Assembly: GCA_036172665.1 (NCBI GenBank)
Contig: CM069870.1
Coordinates: 71,114,212-71,178,211, forward strand
DNA length: 64,000 nt
Direction: 5' to 3'
From: Prosopocoilus inquinatus
Taxonomy: Eukaryota > Arthropoda > Insecta > Coleoptera > Lucanidae
The notes below the pieces were generated by a model. That model was given only the letters and a program-made list of their open reading frames with translations. It made no database searches and had not been told where the DNA came from. The translations under genes were made by a program, and so were the position numbers. Positions 10,680-21,439 of the stretch are shown here, in pieces; position 1 is the first letter of the stretch; each line of letters starts with the position of its first letter.

Positions 10680-11637
10680 ATTAATTCGCGACCACCATTA
10701 ACGATAAAAACCAGTCGCGTGGCGTCTCAACAGAAACGTCGTGGTGAGGACAAGTTGATCCTCATGACCGACGCCATCTTCGAATGCAAGATGGTGGTGC
10801 TACGATGTAGGAAAGCGTTCGCGTGGAGGTAAACCCGTCGTGTTGGGTGTCAAATTAAACGCCCAGACGAGTGCAATTCGGTCCTCATGACCGATGCCAT
10901 CTTGGAATCCAACATGGCGGTGCTACGATATAAGAAAGCGTCCGCGTGGAGGTAAACCCGCCGTGTGGCATCTCAAATGAAACGTCAGGGCGACGACAAT
11001 TCGGAATTCATGACCGACGCCATCTTGGAATCCAAGATGGCGGTGCTACGATGTAGGAAAGCGTCCGCGTGGAGGTAAACCCATCGTGTGGGGTGTCAAA
11101 TTAAACGCCCGGACCAGGACAATTCGGTCCTCACGACCGACGCCATCTTGGAATCCAGGATGGCGGTGCTACGATATAAGAAAGCGTCCGCATGGAGGTA
11201 AGCCAGCCGTGTGACATCTCAATGAAACGTCAGGCGACGACAATTCGGCATTCATAACCGACGCCATATTGAAATCCTAGATGGCGGTGCCACGATGTAA
11301 AAGAGCGTGTTCGTGGAGGCAAACCCGCCGTCTGACATCTCAAATGAAACCTCTTGGTGAGGGAAATTAGGTCTTGGAATACAAGATGGCGACGCTACGA
11401 TGTAGAAGACGTCCGCGTGGAGGTAAACCCGCCGTGTGGGGTGTCAAATTAAACGTCCGAACGAGGACAATTCGGTCCTCATGACCGGCGCCATATTGGA
11501 ATCCAAGATGGTGGCGCCACAATGTCAGATAACGTCCGCGACAAAGAAAGTCGTCGTGTGAGGCGAATTTAAACCGCCAGACGAGAGCAATTCGGCTTTC
11601 ATCACGACGCCATCTTGACATTCAGCCTGTTGAGTAT
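10680..11637. repeat. ~123-bp tandem array with paired GCCATCTT/AAGATGGC motif
   Basis: About eight copies, with 'gccatctt' at 10773, 10896, 11019, 11142, 11263, (one short copy), 11490 and 11609. Each unit carries 'gccatcttggaatccaagat' followed by 'ggcggtgctacgatgta', an inverted repeat with a 7-nt loop. Two unit types mostly alternate: 'ggcatctcaaatgaaacgtc' and 'ggggtgtcaaattaaacg'. The short minus-strand frame at its right end is not a gene. Confidence 0.88.
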
Positions 11638-11639
11638 TT

Positions 11640-12460
11640 AAATTAATTAATTAATTAATTTGGTGAGAAAATTGTTTGGAAACCAATTAATAGCGTAAGC
11701 TTTCGTAAAATAAAACAAGAGACAACAAACGAAACACGACTTGGAAACTGATTACGACAAACAAAATTGAATGTTTTCTTTTAAAAGAAGTTGCGGACCT
11801 TGATGACAGAATAAATTTAATGTTAACGTTATTAGTATATTTACAACTACTGTTTGGAAAAGATTAATTAAGTTTGAAATTTTGATGCTTCGTAAAGGTT
11901 AGGAACATCTGGGCTAGGGGAAGGTTGGTTCTCTGAAAAGATGACGAGTTTAAAAAAACAAGCGCTTTATCTGATAGGAATAATTTTCATAGAAGTCAAA
12001 AATAAGGAGAAACCACCTATCTGGAGTGATAAATTCTTTCATTGGAATTCGAATGCATAACACAAGGGTTTAGGCGTTTTTAAGAACGCGTTCGTTTTAC
12101 TGGAAGCTCGACCCGAACGGCAGGTCACAAGAATTCGAACCACCCAACATAATTTACAGAACAGATAATTTCTGAATACTTACTCACTCCAAGTGGCTTA
12201 GAACTTAGATTAAATTTAATAGAATATTTTATACTAGGCTGTAACACAGTTACAAAAAAAAAATACGCTCTGCGTTACATGAGCTAAAATACATTTGCAT
12301 TTCAAAAATGTACAGTCACGCTTTTTAGTAATGTCTTAAAATTGCAGGCTGATTCCTTCGGCCCATTGTAGGCGGACAAGTAAACCAGCAAATAGGTAAA
12401 CATAAATAAACGTGAGATAAAATTCAACACACTTGCTTGTTTACCTTTTAGATCGCGACT
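11640..12460. other. Intergenic, no gene seen
   Basis: AT-rich unique-looking DNA. A 'ggttcgaattc' string on the minus strand near 12135 recalls a pol III B box, but no tRNA cloverleaf surrounds it. Confidence 0.35.
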
Positions 12461-12462
12461 TA

Positions 12463-12590
12463 GGCTCGTTTTCTCAGCTGCAGTTTAAACTTAATCTCAT
12501 TTTATTCCCCTGTTGACAATTGTAAAAATAAATGTTTCCATGGTAACAAACTGTAGATTAAAATTAAAGTGTGACTGAGAAAACGGCCCT
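12463..12590. mobile_element. ~128-bp palindromic MITE (GGCCGTTTTC-ended)
   Basis: The left end 'ggctcgttttctcag' pairs with the right end 'ctgagaaaacggccc'. The interior is also partly self-complementary around 'agtttaaacttaat' and 'attaaaattaaagt'. It shares ends and size with elements at 33976-34100 and 50188-50317. Confidence 0.6.
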
Positions 12591-12599
12591 CACAGTTTT

Positions 12600-13550
12600 A
12601 AAAGGGAGACACTATTTAAGAGCCTGACCGTACAGTACTTAAAAGAAGATGATAATGTCAAATAATCGGCGCACGCAACGAAGAACGAAATTCCAGACCG
12701 AGCAATAAACGAGAGGCCATCGATTTTTTTTTAAATTATATTTGAGGACGATAGAATGACATGCTACAAAACGAAGAAGCGATAGTTTCTGGGAAACAAA
12801 AGCGAGAAACAGAAGGCGATCGACTTTTGAATCAAATTTGACAGAAGGCGATTCAAAGAGCCGCACGGAAATTTCAAGTTCAAGCGAAATAAGAGACAAA
12901 GGTTTTGAATTAAACAGAAGGCGCCGACAAAATTATATATGGTCTTCGAACGGTTTGGGCTGCTCTCTTGCTGACGAGGTCGCAAATAGGACCGAAAAGC
13001 TGGACTGGAGATGCTCAGGAGGTCCACCGCAAGCCAAATTAACTTGCTACTAATTTTTCTTCCTGTTAGTGATCTTTCCACGTATTAATAATTTACATTT
13101 TTTTTGTTATATCCAGTGGCGTAACTAACTAAGTCAAGTCGCCGGGTAGCAAAATTTTACCGTCGCCTTTTATTATTACAAAATTTATCATTAAGAAATT
13201 AAAACTGACGAAAAATCTTTGAAATATTCTAAGTATTCGAGTAAATCGACACTGCTTAATTGCTTTCGGATTATTCTATTTCTAAAAAGTAACAAGAGCT
13301 GTCAAAATTTTAGGTTAGAAAATCTCCTGAAAACTGACGCTAAGCGGAGTACTCTTAAATTTTTTCTCAAATACTTTTAATCGATCAATTAGCCTTTCTA
13401 GAAGTAAATTTGTTTTCAAATGTTTTGAACCTGTCTTCCGGAAGTTCAAAGGAACGAAATTCGTCGCGGCTATAGACTGGCAGATGGCGCTGCTTGCATT
13501 TGATATTTGTTTGAAACCTCTTCTGTTCAAAATTGTTATTTATAACATAA
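12600..13550. other. Intergenic; no supported gene
   Basis: Overlapping frames on both strands (12639-13081) are mutually exclusive shadows with no domain. An 'agtggcgtaactaac' string near 13116 is a dispersed motif also seen near 40283. Confidence 0.35.
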
Positions 13551-13559
13551 TTTTTTGAA

Positions 13560-15200
13560 GTTTCTTAGCGCTTTTCAGTTTCATTGAAGTTGCCTCCCCT
13601 TCAGATAAAGAGGACAAAGTTACGACTCTTGGTAACAGATGGCGCCTCAGATAAATTAGGAATACAGTTTTTTTTTTTTAATTTATAAATAAAGTCGCTT
13701 TAAGAACATTGCACTCTTAGGAGTTTCAATTGTGTTCCGCGGTAAATAAAGACCGCAACGTTACGCCTCAGGGAAATAGATGGCGCCACAAGTGCGTATA
13801 AATTATTTCGCTGTGACTGTTAAAATAAAAAAAAAAATATTCGAAGTTCTTTTCAGGAGATTGTTTTTGAACGTTCCCAACGTTTCTCAGTCGTTTTGAA
13901 ATTGCTTGCCCTTCAAATAAAAAGGACAAAGTTACGATTCGAGTTAACAGATGGCGCCACAAACTTTTTTTTTTAACTTAAAGTCGTTTTAAGAACATTG
14001 CACTTGAATGTTCTTAGGTGTTTCAGTTATTTTACGCCATAAATGAAAACCACAACGTTACGGCTCAGGGTAACAGATGGCGCCACATGTGTTTCTAAGT
14101 TTTTTCGCTGTAACTGCTCCACTATACAATTTTATTTCTTCGAAGTTCTTTTCAGGACTTTGTTTTTGAACGTTCCCAAAGTTTTTCAGTAGTTTCGGAA
14201 TTGCCTCCCCTTCAAATAAAGAGCACAAACTTATGACTCGAGGTAACAGATGGCGCCACAAACGTATTATTATTATTATTATCTTTTTTGAAATTTGAAG
14301 TCGTTTTATGAACATTGCACTCGAACGTTCTTAAGTGTTTCAGTTGTTTTCCGCGGCCGTAAATAAAGACCAGGCTCAGGGTAACAGATGGCGCCACATG
14401 TGTTTGTAAATTCTTTCACTGCAATTGTTTCAGCATACAATTTTATTTGTTCGAAGTTCTTTTCAGGACACCGTTTTTGAACGTTCCCGACGTTTTTCAG
14501 TCGTTTTGAAATTGTCCCCCTCCCCCCCTCCTTCAAATAAAGAAGATAAAGTTACGACTCGAGGTAACAGAAGGCGCCACAAAAGTATTATTCTTCTTTT
14601 TTTAAAATTTAAAGTCGTTTTAAGAACATTATACTTGAATGTTTTTAGTTGTTTCAATTGTTTTCCGCGGTAAATAATGACCGCAACGCTGCGTATCAAG
14701 GTAACAGATGGCGCCACAAGTGCTTGTAAATGATTTCGCTGTGACTGTTTAAGTATAATTTTTTTTTATTGGAAGTTCTTTTCAGGAGATTGTCTTTGAA
14801 CGTTCCTAAACGTTTTTCAGTCGTTTTGAAATTGCTCCCCGCCCCATCATTCAAATAAAGAAGACAAAATTTCGACTCGAGGTAACAGAGGGCGCCACAA
14901 GCGTATTATGTTTTTTTTTTTTTATATATATTTGAATTCGTTTTAAGAACATTGCACTCGAATGTTTTTTGGTGTTTCAATTATTTTCCGCGGCGGCAAA
15001 TAAAGACCGCAATGTTACGGCTCAGGGTAACAGATGGCGCCACATGTGTTTCTGTCGCTGTAACCATAAAATGTTACTTATTCGAAGTTCTTTTCGGGAT
15101 TCTTCAACAGACGTTTTTCAATCGTTTTGGAATCTCTTGGTCGGCAAATTACAAATTCACGACTCGGGTTAACAGATGGCGCTACAAACGAAATTGACGC
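13560..15200. repeat. ~305-bp dimeric tandem array with AGATGGCGCCAC twice per unit
   Basis: The string 'aacagatggcgccac' or a close variant occurs near 13635, 13777, 13946, 14071, 14243, 14382, 14564, 14702, 14882, 15028 and 15170. Two half-units alternate. One contains 'ttcaaataaagagga' and 'acgactcgaggtaacag'; the other contains 'ttccgcggtaaataaaga' and 'gttacggctcagggtaac'. The full repeat is about 290-320 bp over five to six copies. No gene is present. Confidence 0.85.
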
Positions 15201-15524
15201 TCGATACCTACTTTTCTCAATTTTTTTTTATAGAAATTGTTTTCCTACTCGTGCTTTTCTTTTCGTTTTTTCACTTTTTTTCTGATTGTATTCTGCATTT
15301 GAATATACACTCTTTTCAGAAATCTTTAAAATGTGACACATGCAAATAATAAGCTGTCACTTTTTTTCCAGCGCTTGTGAATCTTTCTAGAGACCGACCA
15401 TCTTTTTTCTGTAGATTTCGAACGAACGCCTGCGGCATCTTAACGCGCAGCGTCGCTATGCCATCCTCGCAACCCCTGCGGCTACGCCACTGGGCGGTAA
15501 AATAAAGCTCAGCCCAAACTGGGC

Positions 15525-15570
15525 AGGCTAAACCACGTGATCACTTTTCTCAATCGCTGATTTGTCAGGA
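15525..15570. repeat. Left part of a dispersed repeat split by the transposon
   Basis: The sequence 'aaccacgtgatcacttttct' plus 'caat..tgatt.gtcag' here matches 59200-59235. The matching right part, 'ttgacttgacgattt', resumes at about 21458, after the transposon. The repeat was therefore the insertion target. Confidence 0.7.
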
Positions 15571-15575
15571 CGGCG
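15571..15575. repeat. 5-bp target-site duplication CGGCG (left)
   Basis: CGGCG immediately precedes the left terminus and is repeated exactly at 21434-21438. Transib and RAG transposition produce 5-bp GC-rich duplications. Confidence 0.8.
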
Positions 15576-15607
15576 CACAGTGTGTCATTTCTCGGATCTA
15601 GCGGTAC
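15576..15607 (+). repeat. Left terminal inverted repeat, begins CACAGTG
   Basis: It starts CACAGTGTGTCATTT and ends ATCTAGCGGTAC. It matches the reverse complement of 21402-21433 at 25 of 32 positions. The mismatches are position 5, position 11 and a block at 16-20. Confidence 0.85.
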
Positions 15608-15866
15608 AAAATTCAAATTAAGGACATCTGCATGATTAATGTCAAACAGGTTCTGTCATGTAGATAAAACCCTACTGTTTTCGGAAAATATAAAATTTTG
15701 GAGTATAGATTACTTGCTACCGGGCTGAATTATTTAAAATAATTCAAATGTAAGACGGTTAAAATCTAAGTAGTTTTATTAGCATTGTTTGAATCTCTGT
15801 GTTTGAAACACCCTGTGACAATAGTGGGTTTCGTCAGGTTTAGTGTTTTTATGGTACATTTCTGAG

Positions 15867-18148
15867 ATGGAGGCAAAAATTTCAAATGAAAATAAAAATT
15901 GTAAGTAGTCTTGCTGAATTTTATTAATATGTAGTGTGAATTTTCATTTTACCAAGATGTACAAAAAAAGTTTCAAAAAGTTTCAAATCAATTCAACTAA
16001 ATTATAATAATACATTCTTTTTCTTATAAGAACAATTAAAAATTAGCTGCGTAAACTTGCGTATCTCAATGATTCTGATTTTTATTTGCAGATGCGCACA
16101 AAATTACAAACTATATGCTGTTTGAAATATGGGAGACGTGTAAGGGTAAGGATTATTTAGAAACAATTTCGAATTGGATTATTCAGTTTAATAACATTAA
16201 TCAACCAACTGACGGTGACATGCACAAATTAAAAAATATTGTCAAATGTTTTTGTTGCAAGGTAGCGAAGAGATGGAAGTTAGCGTCAAGAAATAAGCAT
16301 ACATTCGCAATTCAAAATAAAGGCTGGCTTGAGAGGAATATCGAGTCACCTCTTAGGCAACAGTTAATACCTTCAACGCCAAATAGTGGGCATGTAACAC
16401 CCTCTCCTAAAATAGGGCGCCCAGTAAAACCTTTCGAAGAATGTACTAAAAGAGTGAAAAACAGAAAAGCTGCACAGCTTCTTAAAATAAAATCGCCGCA
16501 AGAAATTTTATTGCCAGCAGAAATTACAATGAGATCGGAAGGAAAGAGAGATGCAGCTAATATATTTAAGGAAATATCAGCATCTTCACCAACAAGAGCA
16601 ACAAAATTAAAACATGCCAGGCAAAGTTCAACATCACAAAGTCAGCAAATGTCTCCAGAAAAGGCACTTTCTGTTATGGTAAACAATAATTTGACAACAC
16701 AACAATATAAAAACATTAGAAAAGAATGCAAGCAATTTGGATCGTCCACCTTTCCTTCGTATAATTTAGTTAAACAAGCAAAACTACTTTGCTATCCACC
16801 TAAAGAGACGATCTTGATCACAGATATGTACTTCTGCTGAAGTAAATTTACAAGATTTATTAAGTTTAACTGCACAACGCTTAGTTATTGTACAAAAAGA
16901 TGTTCTTTTATCTCTCTCAGAAGCTGAAAATAACACATTAACATTAATATGCAAATGGGGTTGTGACGGAAGTTCATCGCAAAGCCGCTATAAACAAAAA
17001 CTGGTGTCAGAGAGTAGTGATGAAGCTGTATTCTCCATAGCATTTGTACCATTACGTCTAATAACACATACCAGTAACAAACAAGATACCATAATATGGA
17101 AGAACCAAGATTTTGCAGAGTAATAAAGTTTACGTATAAGAAGGAAACAAAAGACGTGATAAACGAAGAAACTAAGGTTTTACAAGAAAAGATAAACAAG
17201 TTAACGTCAACTTTAGTAAAAATTGAAGAAAGGGAATTTATAATACAGTATAAAATGTTACTTTCAATGATCGATGGTAAAGTTTGCAGTGCACTTTCGC
17301 GATTCCAGTCTTCTCAATTGTGTTACATATGCGGAGCATCGCCGAAAGAAATGAACACTATTAAAGAACTGACGAAAAAAAAGCCCATAGAAAGTATGTA
17401 TGAGTTTGGTATTTCTCCGCTCCACTCTTGGATTAGAGCCTTCGAATTTATACTCCACCTCTCCTACAAATTAGGAATAAAGAAATGGCAAGCTAGGAGT
17501 GAGGATGATAAGCAATGCGTAAAGCGGAGAAAGACAGAAATTCAGGACAAGTTACGAGAGGAATTGGGATTACTTGTCGATATTCCAAAGCAATCTGCCG
17601 GCAACACAAACGATGGTAACACAGCTCGAAGGTTCTTCAGTAATCCGGCATTGACAGCGACCATAACTGGTATTGACGCAGACTTAATACATCATTTAAA
17701 AATAATTTTGCAAACTTTGTCTAGTGGCTTCCAAATCAATTCTGATAAATTTTATGAATATGCCACGGAAACCAAGGAAATATATCTATCCCAATATTGG
17801 TGGTATTATATGCCCGCAAGCATCCACAAAATCTTGATGCATGGAAAGGAAATTATTTCTTCTTGTATATTGCCTCTTGGGGAATTAGCTGAAGACGCTC
17901 AAGAATCGCGCAATAAAGACTATTTAAGAAATTTCCGGGAAAATTATTCCCGAAAAATATCACGAAAGGCAACGAATGAAGACGTATTACACAGATTTTT
18001 ATTAACATCTGACCCTGTTCTATCAAGTCAAAAGATACCCACACCTAAGACATCTCAAGGATTTCATCATGACACTTTACAACTTCTAGAATGCCCTGAG
18101 ATAGGGTTCCAATCTGAATTAGAATCTTCTTCAGAAGACTCCGACTAA
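15867..18148 (+). pseudogene. RAG1-core/Transib-like transposase, two frame breaks
   Basis: Exon 1 is 15867-15900 (ATG, 11 codons plus 1 nt). The intron is 15901-16091 (GTAAGT...TTTGCAG) and exon 2 runs to the TAA at 18148, about 690 codons. Family features seen: an N-terminal GRPxKPFEE motif; WGCDG near 16956-16970, aligning with the RAG1 first catalytic Asp region; CYIC at 17321-17332 and H-x4-H (HKILMH) at 17825-17842, matching the C-x2-C and H-x4-H zinc ligands of RAG1; NDGNTARRFF, recalling RAG1 NGNFARKL; and, near the C-terminus, ESRNK then NEDVL, recalling RAG1 ESGNK and EDVL. The frame breaks near 16832 and again near 17105, where a few codons also seem missing; the second break restores the first frame. 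The position matching RAG1's second catalytic Asp (LHCD) reads LHSW here. Confidence 0.8.
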
Positions 18149-18149
18149 T

Positions 18150-19480
18150 GCAGACAGTTTTTAACAAAATTTATTCCTGCATTTTTACAATTTCATAATA
18201 ATGGTCAACAAATGAAGTGGACCTCAAACAATGTCAATGAATTGACTTCTATACACTATTTCTTCTTGATAGGCGGAAAAATATAGATTGACGTAACGTG
18301 TTACATAATTAACTACCGACCAAAAATTTCAGAGTTGACCCCAATTGTTACTAACTAGTTGCTGTTTTTTAATAAAATTAAAAAAAGAACACAAATAACT
18401 GACTAATATAAGAGTCATATTCATTTACAACTTCGTGTCTTTCGCCTATCGAGAAAAAATTGACCTGATCTGATTCAAAAAAGATTTTAATAAAAGTATG
18501 CAATAAATTATCACCATATCTCCACAGTTTGTCGAAAACTGACAAAGCCCGATAAATTCTCAAAGAATATTATATTACATTATACTTACACTTATCTGTC
18601 CTCAAGTTCAGGCATTTGATAGATAATCGTTTGACATCATTAACACGTTTAGAAAACTTATGGTTTATGTGGAGCATTTATTTAAAATTTGTTCGCAATT
18701 AAATTTTTTTAAATTTAATTACGTAAGCTGCAGTTATTTTATTTATTTACTTCATCGTTTAATCTATGTTTAATGCAAGTCTTTTTTAACTGGTTCAGAT
18801 AATTTAGTTAATTTATTTGTTCCATATGGATTAATATACTTGAATTCTTTTTATTCTATTGGAAATACATTTTTTATTTTAAATCGTACATAAAGATAAA
18901 ATTATGTTTATTACTGTGTTTTGAATTTTACTATTTTTTTTTATACACAGTGTAACAGAATCACAGGCCGCCAGTTCACATATTCTACAAATAAAAATAA
19001 AGGAAAAAGTTTATATTATACACTATTAAGTTTCTTATTTTTACGAAGTAGCTTATTCTAGAAACGTTTCAGAAAAAAACTTCTATACAGAGTATACGCG
19101 GAAAACTGTATCGATAGCTAGAAAATCGTTTTCTAGAGACGAATTTAACTAGACATCCTGAATGTAATTCAGTGGTAAAAAGCTCATATTCTCGTGAAAA
19201 ATAAAAACAATTAAAAATCTCAAAAATAGTCATTTTTTTTCGATACTGCCATAAAATCAAGCGAAAAAGGTCCTCAAACTTTCCTAATTTAAGTTACTTC
19301 ATGAAGTTTCAAATAAAAACTTAGCTATTGCAGACATATCTCTAAACCCTGATAGTCATTTGTTTTTCCGAAATTATCGTTAAATTGGACAGGAAAGGTC
19401 CTGAAACTTTTCTAATATAAGTTACTTCGTAAAAATTCAGATAAGAAAGTTAACTGTTTTTGCGGCTGTCATGAACACCC
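18150..19480. other. Non-coding interior of the transposon
   Basis: AT-rich DNA with no long frame. An AATAAA at 18371-18376 could serve the transposase transcript. The sequence 'cctcaaactttcctaattta' plus 'agttacttc' near 19271-19300 recurs in diverged form near 19401-19431. Confidence 0.45.
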
Positions 19481-21283
19481 TGTACAGTGTGGTCCATTTT
19501 TGATGGTTTTACAGGGTTTCTCAGTTATTTATAGGAATAGAAGAAAACCGTTTTCGTGACCCAATGCTACTTTTTCAAGAAAAACTGAGTGGAGAAAACA
19601 AAAGTTAGCTATCTCCATTCGTTCGGGAAATATCGGCAGAAAACGAATTTTTCCGAAAAAATATTTTTCACAATATCTCAGCTGTTTGACAAGATATTTT
19701 GAAAATTCAAAAACTGTTTTATTCAGAAATTAATGTAGATTTCGCTAACGTTATTATCTTTTGTAAAAACTGCGCCAGTTCTGCGAAACGGACTATAACT
19801 TTCTAATTTTAAATGGAAACCGTAGTTGGCTATGACACAAATAAATTGCTTATTTAATGAGGTTTTCAAAAATATAAGGTTTGATATAATTATTTTTATA
19901 AATAACAAAGATACTTATTATTTTTTATTTTCCGGTAGCTAACAAGCCATCCATGACACCAAAAACAAAAAATATAGTTCAATTGTTTTCCCAAAAATCA
20001 ATTATTATTAAGTAAAACGGTTAATTTAATTCAATAAATAAATAGCTTCATATATCTATCTGATACTGACATAAAATCACAAGAACGTAAAAATGGATTA
20101 ACTCCATTTGAACATTTCTTTAATTATTATTATTATTGTGAATAGTTAAGAGATTTTTATAAATTTTAAATTGCATAAGTTAGTGCATTTCTTTAAGAAA
20201 TAATAATTTCATTATTTTGCAGTACTTACCACGCTATGTATGACAATAAAAACAAAAGAAAATTCAGTTGTTTTCCTCAAAAATCTATTATTAGAATAAA
20301 TAATACAGGTAATTAAATTTAACAAAATAAATATCTAATACTATTAGAGAACTCATAAAACTACAAGTAATGTAAATATGGATTAACTGTTAATGCAGCT
20401 TTGAAGAATTATATGTTATATGTTCCTTTGAAATTATTAAATCTTAAATTTTATATTATCAAAAATTCTTAGATATGTTTATTTCACTTCTATCCGCGAT
20501 TACATTTATTAATATACAAAAGTTCTTGAAAGCATTATTAAACTTAGGAAATATCCGACAATTCAATTATTTCTTAAAGAAATGTACTAACTTATGCAAT
20601 TTAAAATTTATAAAAATCTCTTAACTATTCACATTAATAATTAAAGAAATGTTCAAATGGAGTTAATCCATTTTTACGTTCTTGTGATTTTATGTCAGTT
20701 TCAGATAGATATATGAAGCTATTTATTTATTGAATTAAATTAACCGTTTTACTTAATAATAATTGATTTTTGGGAAAACAATTGAACTATATTTTTTGTT
20801 TTTGGTGTCATGGATGGCTTGTTAGCTACCGGAAAATAAAAAATAATAAGTATCTTTGTTATTTATAAAAATAATTATATCAAACCTTATATTTTTGAAA
20901 ACCTCATTAAATAAGCAATTTATTTGTGTCATAGCCAACTACGGTTTCCATTTAAAATTAGAAAGTTATAGTCCGTTTCGCAGAACTGGCGCAGTTTTTA
21001 CAAAAGACAATAACGTCAGCGAAATCTACATTAATTTCTGAATAAAACAGTTTTTGAATTTTCAAAATATCTTGTCAAACAGCTGAGATATTGTGAAAAA
21101 TAATTTTTCGGAAAAATTCGTTTTCTGCCGATATTTCCCGAACGAATGGAGATAGCTAACTTTTGTTTTCTCCACTGAGTTTTTCTTGAAAAAGTAGCAT
21201 TGGGTCACGAAAACGGTTTTCTTCTATTCCTATAAATAACTGAGAAACCCTGTAAAACCATCAAAAATGGTCCACTCTGTACA
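19481..21283. repeat. 1.8-kb foldback: 720-bp inverted arms, ~360-bp spacer
   Basis: The left arm, 19481-20204, is nearly a perfect reverse complement of the right arm, about 20566-21283. A 61-residue chance frame in the left arm (19723-19908, minus) is repeated residue for residue in the right arm (20856-21041, plus). The arms open with 'tgtacag.gtgg.ccattttt'. The spacer contains a diverged copy of part of the arm ('tgacaataaaaacaaaag'). It could fold into a very long hairpin. Confidence 0.9.
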
Positions 21284-21401
21284 CATATTTATAGAAACTT
21301 TTTTCTTTATTTTGAAGCTGTAGAATGCATCCCTGGAGCAGCGGTCTATATTTTTGTTACACTCGAAATTTTAGAAAGTGAGATGCGCCGTTTTAAATTA
21401 A

Positions 21402-21433
21402 GTACCGCTAGATTTAGCAAATAACACAGTGTG
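21402..21433 (-). repeat. Right terminal inverted repeat, begins CACACTG
   Basis: Read inward on the minus strand it starts CACACTGTGTTATTT and ends ATCTAGCGGTAC. It is the partner of 15576-15607. Confidence 0.85.
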
Positions 21434-21438
21434 CGGCG
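21434..21438. repeat. 5-bp target-site duplication CGGCG (right)
   Basis: Exact copy of 15571-15575, directly abutting the right terminus. Confidence 0.8.
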
Positions 21439-21439
21439 G

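Larger units (their letters stand above)
15576..21433 (+). mobile_element. Transib/RAG1-like DNA transposon, 5858 bp, degenerate
   Basis: Three signals agree. First, the ends are inverted repeats: 25 of the first 32 bp match, including a 12-bp block ATCTAGCGGTAC, and the match continues weakly to a shared CATCT. Second, both ends start CACA(G/C)TG; the left one, CACAGTG, equals the V(D)J RSS heptamer and fits the CAC start of Transib ends. Third, CGGCG flanks both ends exactly. Inside lies a broken RAG1-core-like transposase gene (15867-18148), then 1.3 kb of AT-rich non-coding DNA, then a 1.8-kb foldback structure that may be a later insertion. No RAG2-like (Kelch) frame is present. Two frame breaks make this copy unlikely to be active unless they are assembly errors. 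Confidence 0.87.

Noticed and set aside
12639..13081. Three overlapping frames on both strands
   Set aside because: Mutually exclusive, no domain, and no nearby splice or poly(A) evidence.
5658..15200. Regular repeats as a CRISPR array
   Set aside because: Units are tandem satellites without unique spacers, in an intron-bearing eukaryotic genome.
19723..21041. A pair of identical 61-aa frames on opposite strands
   Set aside because: They are the two arms of the foldback repeat. The sequence is AT-biased and has no domain.
18150..21433. A RAG2-like or second transposon gene to accompany the RAG1-like frame
   Set aside because: No frame longer than about 61 residues and no Kelch-like pattern is visible, so the element appears to encode only the transposase.
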